Assembly: GCF_010389155.1 (NCBI RefSeq) | Contig: NC_057765.1 | Location: 5,580,001 to 5,644,000 of the forward strand | Direction of reading: 5' to 3' | Origin: Erigeron canadensis | Lineage: Eukaryota > Streptophyta > Magnoliopsida > Asterales > Asteraceae | DNA length: 64,000 bases | Part shown: in pieces, positions 1 through 11,339 of the stretch | Numbering within the stretch: position 1 is the stretch's first letter | Layout: each line of letters opens with the position of its first letter | Program-made: the position numbers and the translations under genes | Notes under the pieces: model-generated | The model's input: the letters and a program-made list of their open reading frames with translations, nothing else | What the model was told of the DNA's origin: nothing | Databases searched by the model: none

Positions 1-1319
1 GCAAATGAAATGAATGTAAATTAAGGGGCTAATGTGGTCTTTGAGATTCGGACAAGTATGTCCTCGGGGTGTTTTTGTATACCTAGCCTACCTAAAGCTT
101 CCAACTTGGGATAGGTTGTCAGAAAGTTCGCTACATGAGTCTCATAGAAAATCACGGGTTCCTTATAAATAATGAAATGCAAAAGCAAATAAGTTAAATC
201 ACAAAGTAATTAATTTCAGTTATCTAAAAAATGTCTCATGATTTGTTATGGATGTTTTGGAATATACATTGAATTTTTGTTATCTTAGTGCTTGTATCGA
301 TTACGGAAGTATATCTGAATGTGGGTCACATAAGTTCGCAAACTATTCAATGGCATATTAAGCTACTCGGGTTACATGGTGACTGTCCTTGGCCAGGGTA
401 TGTCGAAAGTGTCATAACTCAAAGGAAACTGAAAGTACCGAGTGTTTAAGAGGACAAGTATATCGGTAATCGTGGTTGAATCACTGTTCATAATTAATAA
501 TAAGAGAATTATTTCTCACTTGCAGACTTATGTAAATGCTAATCTGATCTAATCTGCAGAAACTTAAGATTTCTTGTAAATAAATAAAGTAGCTTAGTTT
601 ATTCTTATTTTTATTTTTTTTTCTTTTTATTTTGTTTCTTTTCTTTTTATTTTTGTAATAAGTGTCAGTTTGTGTGTCAAACTAGTTCTTATTGCACGAG
701 AGATTTGATAAGCATTAAAAGTTAAAATTCTTAGTGAATTATATAAGTCTTGTTGCTTACGGTATTAATGTTTTAAAAGATGGATTTTCTAATTTAATAC
801 ATACGTTGTTTAACTTAGAAAACGAAATGTTTTGAAAAATTGAAAAGTCAAAATATTTTTGAATGTGTTTCAAGTATATTATTTTTGAAATTTCAATTGT
901 TAGTGGTTGATAAGTATGCTTGACAAAGATTGGACTTGCCTTAGATCTTGTAATGGTTACTAGGTTAAGTTTTTGGTTGTTTTGCATATTTATGATATTT
1001 TTATTGTTTTTGGTGCATTGATGAAGTTTGTTAAGTGTGCAGGTTACAGATAATAAACTCATTTTAAATGTAATTGGCATCAAAAATTTCAGATTGTGAT
1101 TGAAGGCAAAATTGTTTTCGCTTGCTTATTGGAATTGCATTGCGACGGACAATAAAAGTTGCTCAGAAATTACAAGAACTGTGTTACAAGGATGGATTGC
1201 CTTGTAATTAACCTAAAACTTAGTGTGATAGGTTATAGTTTTATTATCAAAATCACAACCTAAGATGTAATGTGATGGTTGTTGATATGATATTTTGTAA
1301 TGCATTAGACATTAAAATG
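1..1319 (+). other. Upstream internal region of an LTR retroelement, mostly non-coding
   Basis: No convincing gene is seen. The stretch lies directly upstream of the retroelement coding block starting near 1320, and no LTR or primer binding site is visible, so the element probably begins left of the window. A T-rich stretch lies at about 605-660. A possible acceptor-like site occurs near 1091, followed by a short open stretch that may belong to the N-terminal part of the same protein, but it is soon broken by stops. The reverse-strand open frame at 757-1083 has biased composition and no recognisable motif, so I do not call it. Confidence 0.4.
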
Positions 1320-3505
1320 CTTTGCATTTCTGCGACGGTGCTCTACGTCGTATGGGGTATACTGGAGCTATTTCTCATCCATAATTCAGGAATCATCTTC
1401 GTGGCAAATGGAAGCTTCTTGCTTACTACTTATTGAGGTCTCTTAGTCATCGGAGTGCAGATCATGATCAGTTGAACATTTTTACTGCTTCTCAGGTGGT
1501 TGCTCTTGTACTGAACAAGCCCTACAGCTTTTCCCAGTACATCTATGACAATTCTGTAAAGCAGTTGAGAGTATTTGGGAACGATAAGAAATTCTTCTTA
1601 TTTCCAAGATTTGTTTTGATAATCATTCGGCGCAAAATAGCAGATTTACCGTTTGATGGTTCTACTTTCAATTTGGGTAGTCTGACTCACAAGGTGTTTG
1701 TTGAGAGTATGAAGTGCTTTGCAGGTCATGGTGTTCCTGATAATGTTGCCAATCCACCATTGTTCGGTCATCTCATAAATCCTGGCTATGTTGCTCCTCG
1801 ACAAGGTTGGGAAGGTGAAGCACTTGCTGCTGCTGCTGCTGCTGATGATCAGGCTCAGGAAGATCCTCAAGAAGAGCGAGCTGATCAGTTTGAGGGACTT
1901 AATGATGTTCCTCTGTATGCTGGTGATTTGTAGCATGATTCTGATATGGACGCTCTCATGGAGGATATTGATGATCCTACAAATCTTGTACCACCATCTA
2001 CTGGAGTTTCTACTTCTACCTCTGCTCCAGTTGATGTTGATGTAGGTCCTTCTGAAGTCCCGGTTAATGTTGTTAAGGATTCAGAAGATGAAGAAGAGGA
2101 AGAAAGACTGCCAAAGTGAAGAAGAAGACATGCACGATCTCAAGCTGAAGTTGATAGAGAGTTTGCTGCTTATTCTGAAGCCATGGAGAGGTCTCATGCA
2201 CCTACTGTTGGTGATACTCCATTGGTTGCTGCTTTAAGAGCTTCAGTTTCTGATGTTCCTGTTTCTGTGTCTACTACTTCTGCTGCTGGTGTTGTTATTG
2301 GGGAGAGAAGGTCGAGACCAAAGTTTATAATAAGGGGAATTGGTTCTCGTGCACAAGTTGTTACTGAGGCTACGACTGTTACGATTCCTGCTGCTCCGGA
2401 GTCTACAGTTCGTCAAGAGCCAGAGCCGACACTTGTTGCTCCTAGGCCTTCGTCTGCTCCTCTTCAGGCGACAGTTCCTGTTTCTACAATCATGGGACGT
2501 CTGTTGGCTCCTTTACAAAGACCGCAGATGCCTCCCATAGGAACTTCTAGTGCTCGTATGCCTTCGTTTGAAGCTACGTTGCCACCTCAGGCCTCTACAT
2601 CTGATGTTGCTTCTACGTCACGTCTAGTTGCTCTAGTTTAAGTGCATCTAAGTCGTTTCTTTTCAGAGAAGAAGATGTTGGAGATGAGGGTTACAGCTTT
2701 GGAGAGTCAACTAAAGCTCCAAGCTGCTAAGCATCAGGAAGAGATGGACATGATGACATCACTTGTTCATTCACTTGGATCTAGACTTGACCAATTCTTG
2801 GATCAAGGGGGAGATAAAGATGGTTGTAAGGATGATGAGCTAGCAAAGAAGACTAGAGATGATGATCATGATGATCAAGATCGAGCTCAAGATCCAAATC
2901 AACAACAAACAGATGGTGAGCCAGAGAATAGAGGTCAAGATCAAGATGCTGCTGGTGATGCTATGGATACAGAGACTGCAGATGTTCAGGGGGAGTCATC
3001 AAGACAAAGAGAGTCAGAGATTGTTGGTACAGCTGTTGCTAGTACTTCTGGGACTCAAGATAAAGGAAAAGCTGTGATGACCGCTCCAGATGCAGATCCT
3101 GATGATCCAGATAACAATGATGATGGGGAAGATTCCAATTCAGGTAACTCCGATTCTATTTCTGATAGAATAGAAAGGGAGATAGTGAATGATCCTCATA
3201 ATCATAAAGAAAAAGAAAATCTTAGCAAAGGAAAATCTACTCAGGATAGTGAGTCAACTAATACTGATTTTACTACCAATGCCTCTACAGAGTCAGATTT
3301 ACACCCTTTAATTGTGCATAGACTAGAAAAGAGATTGGGATATGATCCACAAGCTCATATGAGAGTTAGAGCTGAGATTATGGATTATGATGATTATTAT
3401 GATCCAAGATCACTTAGGGATCAAATGAAAGAACAGTTAGGGTTAACTCATACATCTTCAGAGTCAGAGTCAGATTCGGATTCAGATTCGGATTATGAAC
3501 CCTAG
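1320..3505 (+). pseudogene. Retroelement-linked protein of unknown function, first block, with four stops
   Basis: One reading frame runs through the whole block but is cut by stops at 1382-1384 (TAA), 1931-1933 (TAG), 2117-2119 (TGA) and 2639-2641 (TAA). The N-terminal part (LRRMGY, KWKLLAYYLL, then a segment with PYSFSQYIYD and FFLFPRFV) resembles a family of uncharacterised proteins I associate with Asteraceae retrotransposons; this is recall, not a search. After it come an Ala/Glu-rich linker, a Ser/Thr/Pro/Ala-rich linker (about 2183-2640), a predicted coiled coil (about 2660-2790, EKKMLEMRVTALESQLKLQA) and a very acidic Asp/Glu/Ser tail ending in an SDSDSDSDYEP-like run. The function is unknown; a structural or Gag-like role is possible but unproven. 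All four stops fit C-to-T change of CAA, CAG or CGA. Confidence 0.6.
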
Positions 3506-3928
3506 TGCTATTGATTTTGTATTTTTGATGATAATTGATTATGTTTCATAATGTGTGTACATTAGATTACTTGGGTTATATTAACAATTTAGAGTGTTAA
3601 TCAAAGTGTTATTCAGCTCAGAATAGTGATCAAAGAGTTATTCTTTTCGGCTTAACATATTGACAGTATAATTTTTAAATACTCGAGTAATGAAGAATAA
3701 TAACTATAAGATAAATATGAATGTGTTACATTATATTTATGATATAATATTATTGTTGTAAGTTAAAATAGATAAAGATTTCAAGATAAATATTAATGTA
3801 ATTGTTATATTATTTATGATATAGTATTATTTATTTTAATTTCTTTTATCTATTTATACTATTTTATTATGTCTTGACTTATGATTTATGTTCTTTATCT
3901 TTGTATATGTAAATCGTTTGAATTGCAG
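3506..3928 (+). other. AT-rich intron-like gap inside the retroelement protein
   Basis: This AT-rich stretch separates two coding blocks on the same strand but in different frames. It ends in a pyrimidine-rich tract and a good acceptor (AATTGCAG, 3921-3928), after which the reading frame opens. The matching donor is not obvious, because the upstream block already ends in a stop at 3503-3505. It could be a real intron or simply spacer between two open reading frames. Confidence 0.35.
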
Positions 3929-5076
3929 ATAAGCTTCAAACAATAGGTGCATTGGACGATCTTGATGCTGAAGAAGATCTAGAAAGTATCGATGATGAAG
4001 ATTTGGATGAAGGAGAGTTCATTACTTCGGAAGCTGATAGACAAAGGTTGCTTGAGACACCTTATGACTTTGATCGTGTCTTTAATGAAGATGAAGTCAT
4101 TCAAGTTGAACCAATAGCTGAAGTAGAACATCTCAACCTTAATCCAATTAGAGATAGTCCAGATGAACCTAAGAATGCTGCAAGGTTGAGATTTGCTGTA
4201 TATGCAAACATAGTCGATGAAGGACATGACAATATTTTTGATCTATACTGGAATATAGATGCTACACGAGAGGTTGACCTTGGAAGATTTAATATACCTC
4301 CGGTGCAGCAAAATCATGAGTTTATTGTTAATAGACTGATTTCAGGTTATAGAGGACATACTGGTTTGATGATACGTGATACGTATAAACCATCAATGTT
4401 TTGGGAGTTCGTCTCAGACAAGAATGCACCCAAATACTTCTGAGTGATACAAAGTTGGTTCTATGATCACAGAATCCAATTGTTTATTATCAAGAGAAAG
4501 GAGGGTTGCCAGTACATGTCAATAAGTCAAAGACACTTCCACTCTCTCAGTGATTCTGACATGATAGATTTGGGAAGACACTAGTTCGTTAATCTTCAGA
4601 GCAATGGACTTGCATATTTCTACTGGAATAGATTCAGAGATGAAAGAATTAAGTATTTCAGTGATAGACGTCTGAAGCCAGAAGAAAGGTTGATAAAGCC
4701 AACACCTTTGAAGACGATTAAGAATTCAGATGGCACATTTCGGTTTGTCCAGAAAAGAATTAAATGTGTTAAGAAGGTTCCCGTTATCAGATGGGACCAA
4801 GATATGCTGACAGAGATGACATTTTGGCAGATAGATATCAAGTCAGGCGAAGCACAGATGTTTGTTGATGATTCAAAGAAACAAATGTTGCTACGCATGT
4901 ATGATCCAATGCAGGTTGTCAATTTGTCAAGAGGTGATCCGAGAAGACTTTTGGATACACCTTGCTCAGCTGTGGATTTTTGGAGAGTTGAGGAAAGACG
5001 CTATCGCAACATTCTCGCTCATTGTTTACAAGAGAGAATTCATGTGAACAGCATCAGACTTTTGTTTAACGGATAA
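3929..5076 (+). pseudogene. Retroelement-linked protein of unknown function, second block, with two stops
   Basis: One frame continues from 3931 to the stop at 5074-5076, interrupted only by TGA at 4441-4443 and TAG at 4582-4584; reading through both restores a continuous protein of about 380 residues. The start is highly acidic (DLDAEEDLESIDDEDLDEGE). A more globular part follows, with motifs such as LYWNIDATREVDLGRF, HTGLMIRDTY, SMFWEFVS and FYWNRFRDERIKYF, and then a basic middle. I recognise no protease, integrase, reverse transcriptase or RNase H signature, so the element looks non-autonomous in what is visible. It lies about 50 bp upstream of the polypurine tract, as expected for the last ORF of an LTR element. 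Both stops fit C-to-T change (CGA, CAG). Confidence 0.55.
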
Positions 5077-5126
5077 TTTTGAAGTTCAAGTTTTGAAGAC
5101 TTTAAAGAGATCTAGTTGCAATCGTC

Positions 5127-5137
5127 AAGGGGGAGTC
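5127..5137 (+). other. Polypurine tract
   Basis: AAGGGGGAGTC directly precedes a TG dinucleotide that starts the presumed LTR. This is the position and composition of the plus-strand primer in plant LTR retrotransposons. Confidence 0.7.
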
Positions 5138-5846
5138 TGTAGATGCAGATTCGGTGTGACAATCGCAACATAGATTTGATTATTGTTTACGTTTTTAGGA
5201 ACTTGTTTGCAATCATTTAAATAAGAACTTGTGTTGATATTTAATGATTACGTTTGAACTTCAATATTATATCTGTTTATGTTTTGTATTGTATTTGTGT
5301 GTTATATATTGTTTTGCAGGTACAAGAACATAGAATCAAGGTTTATAAGTGTCGTAGAACACTTAAACGGTGATTGGATGTTATGTACGAGTCAAAAAAA
5401 GTCAAACAAAGAACAAAGGGTCGTCCCTCGTGCTGACGTCATCAGCATGTAGGAACAACCTCGTGCTGACGTCAGCACGAGGCAGATCGGTTGTTTATTG
5501 TTTCGGGCCTAATACGTAATTAAGGCCTAAGCCCATACGATCCAATACTTAACTAGTATAAATACAAGACCTAATCTACGAAATTAGGTTAATGGTTTAC
5601 GAATTCTTGAGAGATATTCACGAATTTGCGAGCTAAGGTTATTTATTCCTTCGTGTGTTCTTCTACACGAACCACAAGCCTTGTGCATTTTTTTGGGTTG
5701 GTTAATTGCTTATTAATCAACAAAAGGAAATAGCAATCTAGTTATCTCAAGAGGATTCCGCACTCTTGACATAACGAATCACGTCTTATTACGATCCACG
5801 CAACAATAGGCCGGGGCACCTTATAGGTACTATCCAATCGATAACA
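5138..5846 (+). repeat. 3' LTR of the retroelement
   Basis: The LTR starts TGTAGATG directly after the polypurine tract and probably ends near ATAACA (5841-5846), about 709 bp, giving TG...CA termini. A good TATA box (TATAAATA, 5557-5564) marks the likely U3/R boundary. The right end is a judgement, because the 5' LTR lies outside the window and cannot be compared. No target duplication can be checked for the same reason. Confidence 0.6.
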
Positions 5847-5949
5847 TGTCAAAAACTATAATTTTAAGCAGCGCTATAACAAAATGAGCTAAAACCATGA
5901 TGTTGGAGAAACAAAGTACAAGCCTAGTGTGCCTGTAGCTGCTTGCAGT

Positions 5950-6960
5950 CCAAAAGCAAATGCACTAAGTCATCCAACCTCCAAGGGATTCACTAGCCAC
6001 GCATTCCATAAGTATGTATGCTTCCTATCACGGTTAGATATCCAAATAAAACCAAGAGAAACAATCGAATTAAAAGTAACATTTGGGGACGTATGATTGC
6101 CATTATGGAGGGCGTTGTTCCTCTCCTTCCAAATGTGCCACCACCATGCAAATATGATAGCTTCAAGCACCCCTCTTTTATAACTTGTGAGCTGCAGATT
6201 TTTATACCACTTTGCCATCTCAGAAGGGTTATCTCCAGGAATGGTGAGTTGCACCCATTAACTAATCATGCCTCTAATTTCATTCATAAATGAACAGGTA
6301 TGAAAAACATGACTATGTTATGAATGCCATTATCACATAAATTGCAGCGTACCGTGGTTACATCAATCCCACGACCAAACAGGTTGACAAGCGTGGGAAG
6401 GTTATTACGCAGAAGGCTCCACACAAAGATATTAATCTTTTTAGGAACCCATTTATTCCATTTATATTGAGCATCAATAATTGGCAGAATTTTGTGGTCT
6501 ATGAATTTTCGAACGCAAGCAACAGAAAAATGACCATTACCATTATGGTTCCACGTCCAAGAATCATCACCACTTGAGTTGTCATTAGATAAGAGAGTCA
6601 GCATGCTGTCAAGTTGTACCTGCTCGTTCCCTTCTCTTATATCCCTACGCAGTTCAAAATCCAAATCGAGTTGGAGTATCTATCAAACACTGTACAATCT
6701 TTATCCAGTATGAGAGCATAAAGACGTGTAAATCTAGCAGCAAGGGCTTGCTTCCCACACCACATGTCCTTCCAAAACCTCGTATTCCGACCATCACCAA
6801 CCTTTCAAGTGATCATATCATTAGGAAAGAGAATAATTCGTGTACACTTTTTGCAGCCAAAATAATGTTATTCCAAGTACCCTTAGTTTTAGCAGACATG
6901 TTAATGAAACACTCACCGCCGTGAGTATCAGCAACAACTCGGGCCCAAAGACTATGTTGT
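5950..6960 (-). pseudogene. LINE (L1-type) ORF2 C-terminal remnant
   Basis: Read on the minus strand from about 6800 down to 5970, several out-of-frame pieces give the C-terminal half of a plant non-LTR retrotransposon. They are a piece reading FWKDMWCGKQALAARF (about 6780-6720), the zinc-binding region after the reverse transcriptase with SWTWNHNGNGHFSVACVR and WVPKKINIFVWSLLRNNLPT then CNLCDNGI (6664-6284), and the tail WWWHIWKERNNALHNG (6254-5970). The reverse transcriptase core is missing, as in a 5'-truncated insertion. Frame breaks near 6284 and 6664 and the stop after the ORF show it is dead. The insertion end near 5860-5950 has no clear poly(A) signature. Confidence 0.75.
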
Positions 6961-6961
6961 A

Positions 6962-9660
6962 TTAACCTCGGTTCGGTGCACAAACATTTTCACCTTTTTG
7001 TTCACTATCATGAGGAGCATCTCATGTTTGTGTTTCATCACCAGCAACATCATTACCCCCAACAACTTCAGTGGCAGCACTGGCCCTAGCTTCAGTCATC
7101 GCTTCATCTCTGTTCTCCCCCTTGTGCCGATCCTGATCATCAGGGTCATCACGTCTTTGATGGACGACTGCAGCTTGTTTACAAGTTTCTTATAATTCAG
7201 CAATTCGTTTTAGTGCTGCTTCAAGTTGAGCGTCAGCAAGAAACTTTTCTTCTTCGGCTTGTTGCTTTTGAAGAAGAAGTTGATGCTGATGATCAAATCT
7301 TGCTTGGAGGGTTGCAAGAATAGCTTTATCAAACGCATCGGTTTGATCATCAAGAGAAAAGAATGCAGCATACAAATCACCATAAATGGCATTGACATTT
7401 GAGTGAGGAGATGGAGTATTATGAGTTGGTGAATTTCGAGGAGAACGACTATGATGAGAGGAAGAACCGAAGGTGATGAGTGTGTAGTGATGGTTGAGGA
7501 TTTGTATGAGGAAGAAGGCCAGCAGCAGCAGGATCTATAAAGTTTTGCCTTTCTTCTGGATTTGCTTTGAGTTTGATACCATCAGGATTTGGAGGAGGGC
7601 TAGCACTTGACAAGGATGATTGAGATGTGACTGGTGCTTTACCTTTATCAATAGGTGAACGGAGCACTGCGGTTGGTGGCGATTGAATTGGAATGATAGG
7701 AACGACCGACGTAGATGTCGTTTGCACAATTGTAGGCTTTGTTAGATTTACAGTATGGCCTGAATGGTGTGAGCCACCAGGGCTTCCCAATGATTTATGA
7801 AGCAAATGCTCTACATTGGTTGTTTCAGAATTGATTGGCTCAACACAAGTGTCAAGCGCAATGTTCCGGTTGGTGGGACTTCCGGGTTCTCTAAGATTGC
7901 CCGTTGTGCTGGGGATTGGATCCTCAGCGCCTGACATGATAACATGAGTAGGACTTCCAGACACTCCTGAGAAGGTGGAATCACCGACTCTCGGTTTGTT
8001 GAAGCAACATTCAAAGAATGCGCGTGCACATAAACGTGAGACCTATGGGGACTAGACTCAATATGGTGAGGAATCGAAAGTGAGAGAGAGGCAAGAGTCT
8101 CTGCAGTAATCATATCAACATCCTCCGAATGAGGAATTGATAAGGGGTTTTGCTGATGCCCATGCAAAAATGACACTGGATCCTGTAAAGAGGATCCAGA
8201 GTGGTGAGGAGGTGTTGCATGCGAGGGTGGGGAGTCCTCGGCTTCTATCCTAGGGTGACATCCCGGCTAGTTGTTTCAACTATCGGAGGGCCAACGTTTT
8301 CTTTATGCTTTGCACCTAGCCCAGACCTCACATCCTCTCCATTATGTTTTTCAACCCCTCCCTCAAGACTACCTTGTAACTCCGGAGTTTTAAACACATC
8401 ATCACGAAAAGGAATATCATCTTGTATATCGTCGTGATGTGAGGAATTTGTTCTTCATGAGATTCCTTTGGAATTGGTTGAAGATGAGTTCGCACACGTA
8501 AAGAGAATTTAGGGATTGGGGGTTGCCCAACAGTTGTTGATGAAGGAGATGGCGATGAAAGAGTTTCGGAAGATGAAGATGAAGGAGTAAGAGGAGAAGG
8601 AGCAGTGAAAGTTGATGAAGATGATTTTGATTTTGACTTTGAGTGATGGCAAGATTTGTGTTTCTTTCTTGAGGTGCAGAGATTCGGGAATGTCGGTTGA
8701 AGAAGATGGAATTGAAGAGCCAGATGTCGATTCATCTACTAACCCCTCTTTTCTTTTCCTAGACCTAATACCCTCACTCGGGACTTATGCGGGCGTGGGG
8801 AAGGCACAACTCGGCGTTGAGTTGTCGTACGCTCGGCTAAGTACTCTCTGTAAATCCTGAGATCAGGATTATATAGGGGCACCCGCCGAAGCAGTGAATC
8901 AAGAATTGGCATGAAATCAATGTGAGCTATACAGTTGTTTGTATAAACAGAGCGAAAACTTGATATAACGACACGCCTCGAAGCAAGGAAGCGCTGGATG
9001 TTGTTGTTGTTGTTGATGAAGTGCTGCATGATTACAGTCAAGAAACAGAGAAAGGCGATATATTTCTTGTTTGCAGTGTGCTTCCCGTTAACTTGAAGAC
9101 GAAGATGATCAAAAGCAACAACAGCAAAATCCAGATGCATATCGTAAGCAATGCCAAAAAGATATGTGAGAGTAGCTTTAGTGAAGTCATCTTGTCCTTT
9201 TCTTGAAGGTGACAAACAGTTGTTGATGATAGAAAAAGTGTACGCCATAATGGGTGAAAGTCTTTCTTTTTGATGTCTCTTAGAGCAGTACCTCACCATT
9301 ATAACCCAACTGATGTACTCTGTGCACCATTTCAATTGTTGGAGGAGTTTCTACAAAGCTAGTTTCTCCCGGTCTTGAATCAGTAGATGGAAAGCGAAGA
9401 ATGGTCCGGAAATCGTCAAGATTAAATGTAAACTGTTTTCTGGACCCATCTGTTGTTAGAAGAGAAACGGAAGAATGGACTTGCTCTTCCTCTTGCTGGA
9501 ATGAATTCGATGGTTTGCCACATTTGAAATATAAGTTCTTCTTCAATGCCTTCGGCGGTGATCGTGAAAAAATTTATCAAAGGGTGATATGTGAGCATGA
9601 TAGGAATGATACCAAAAGAACAAGTGAATGGTGTCATTAGTTGAAGATTATTCTGCATGC
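6962..9660 (-). pseudogene. Second copy of a retroelement-linked protein, heavily frameshifted
   Basis: On the minus strand a chain of frames from 9658 down to 7190 gives a protein organised like the one at 1320-3505. It has an N-terminal folded part (QFTFNLDDFRTILRFP, VHRVHQLGYNGEVLL), a conserved middle (about 9335-8890), long Ser/Pro/Thr-rich linkers (8735-7449) and a glutamine/glutamate-rich coiled coil (7375-7190, LLLQKQQAEEEKFLADAQ). An Asp-rich piece with DDQDRHKGENRDEA follows, close to DDQDRAQDPNQQ in the first copy. At least five frame changes separate the pieces. I call it the same protein family by order of parts and short matches, not by alignment. Its LTRs are not identified; it sits between a LINE and a copia LTR. 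Confidence 0.5.
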
Positions 9661-9764
9661 GGTCAGTGGCACCTCTTGAAGAAACTCCATTCTGTAATTA
9701 ACAAGTATACGAATGGGAAACATTGTTTCCAAGGTTAATTATTCAAAAAGGAATAATCATATAC

Positions 9765-10092
9765 TGTTTTTCACAAAAGATGTAAAGGTAGTACAATAAG
9801 GCATTCGATACTTACGTCTTAGGGAAAATCAATGTAGGATTATGAAAAACACAGTTTATTTAGGTAGAAAAACAAAAAGATAAATCATACAACTTGTTTC
9901 GTAGAAGATGCGAAGACAATACATCAAGGCGTTCAATGACTTGCTTCTAAAGGAAACCCGATGTATGATCAGTATAAAAGTATGATTAGAAATAGTAGGA
10001 GATTATACATTGTTGTTCACGAAAGATGTAAAGGTAGTACATCAAGGCGTTCAATAACTTACTTCTTAGGAAAACAGATGTATAATCGAAAG
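9765..10092. repeat. Tandem repeat, three units of about 120 bp
   Basis: Three diverged units are centred on AAGATGTAAAGGTAGTACAT-like cores at about 9777, 9903 and 10022. Each continues with CAAGGCGTTCAAT and an AGGAAA motif. The spacing is about 120-125 bp. The block lies between the copia LTR and the second retroelement protein and may be part of an LTR or untranslated leader. Confidence 0.65.
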
Positions 10093-10259
10093 TATGTACA
10101 TGCAAGACGAGATGGGGCAACATAAGTGTTTGTGGACTCAAAAAGATTTATGAACATTAGATTGATCACAAATAGAGTGATTTGAGGTCACACAATTTGT
10201 ATATATGAAGATTTTATCAACCATTGCACAAAGTTAAAAGAAGTATAACCGAATTGGAA

Positions 10260-11164
10260 AATTGCGAAGTATATATATGAAAAATGATTTTTTTTTATTG
10301 CAAAAACCGGTATTTGGTTGAAAAATATTTGAAAACCGGTATTAATTAGAGAAAAATTGGGCAGGGTAACGTTTCATAAAAATGAACTTTTAAGAACTAA
10401 TACCGGTTTTAGATACCGGTATTTGCAAAGCATCAAGATATCAAGTAGAAACTTGATATCGATGCACTTGCGAAAAACGACAAGCCATACAATAATCACA
10501 AAGCAAGAATACGTAGATAAGCATACAAATACGATAAATAAGCGTCAAAGCAAATACGGCATAGAGAACAAGCATATGACAATTAAGCATGAAGTAAAAT
10601 AATGGAATGAAATGGAGAAATAAGATACCCGAATACGTAAATAGGAACAACAAATTCTAAGCAAATTTTAAAGGAAACCGGTATTAAAACATACAAAGTG
10701 AGGAAAACCGGTAATAGATAAGTGAAAAACCTGAAAGCCGGTTTGGCTACTAAGAGAAGTAATGTCGGTATTCGAAGAAAAGTGAAGTCGGTTTTGCTTA
10801 AGGAAGTACTAATAACGGGATCCGAAACTAATAAAGCTTTACTACCGGATTTGTGTTCGAAGGAAGTTTTTGTGAAGGAAAGCCGGTTTTTGAGAGAAGC
10901 CGGTTTTAGTGAAGTAATGAAAATACTTAGAAATTTTGTGAAGAAGTCAACATGGTCAAAACCTGTTTATATAGTGTTCAATACCGGGTTTTGACCCTCG
11001 GGAATTAAAAATGATTTTTTTTTGTTGAATGCTAGGAAAATAGTTTAAGGAAGATAAGAAAAAGTTTGAAAAGTCTTATAGGAAAATATGGAAAAGGTTT
11101 AAAGGGACGAGTGTCAAGAAAGAAAATCAAAGAATAATAGGGACATAGGAACACGGATATAACA
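10260..11164 (-). repeat. LTR of a Ty1/copia element, minus orientation
   Basis: Read on the minus strand, the LTR starts TGTTATATCC at 11164, directly after a polypurine tract. It has a TATA box (CTATATAAAC, plus-strand 10965-10974) about 190 bp in. The lower-coordinate end is not defined; I place it near 10260 where the composition changes. The body carries many short ACCGG(T)-containing motifs (for example near 10310, 10340, 10400, 10417, 10730-10910), an unusual internal repetition. Confidence 0.5.
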
Positions 11165-11176
11165 AACTCCCCCTAG
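11165..11176 (-). other. Polypurine tract of the minus-strand copia element
   Basis: The minus strand reads TAGGGGGAGTT, immediately followed by the TG of the LTR. Together with the RNase H end of pol about 170 bp upstream, this fixes the orientation of the element. Confidence 0.65.
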
Positions 11177-11339
11177 GAACATGCGTACAGATAAACAGAT
11201 AAGAAATCTACAAACTCCCCTAGAATCATGCAATCTACCCTTGTTCTCCCCTCAAACATTGCATGTAAGAGCACGTAAGCATACATCAATCGTTTGACCA
11301 AGAAATAAACATAGATAGCATGGCAAGAAGGCAATTAAG

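Noticed and set aside
1646..1936. Minus-strand 96-residue open frame
   Set aside because: Shadow of the retroelement protein on the plus strand; the Ser run mirrors the GCT/GAT-rich linker.
9600..9620. Possible copia primer binding site (TTGGTATCATTCC on the minus strand)
   Set aside because: Only part of the usual TGGTATCAGAGC is matched and it lies inside a coding remnant.
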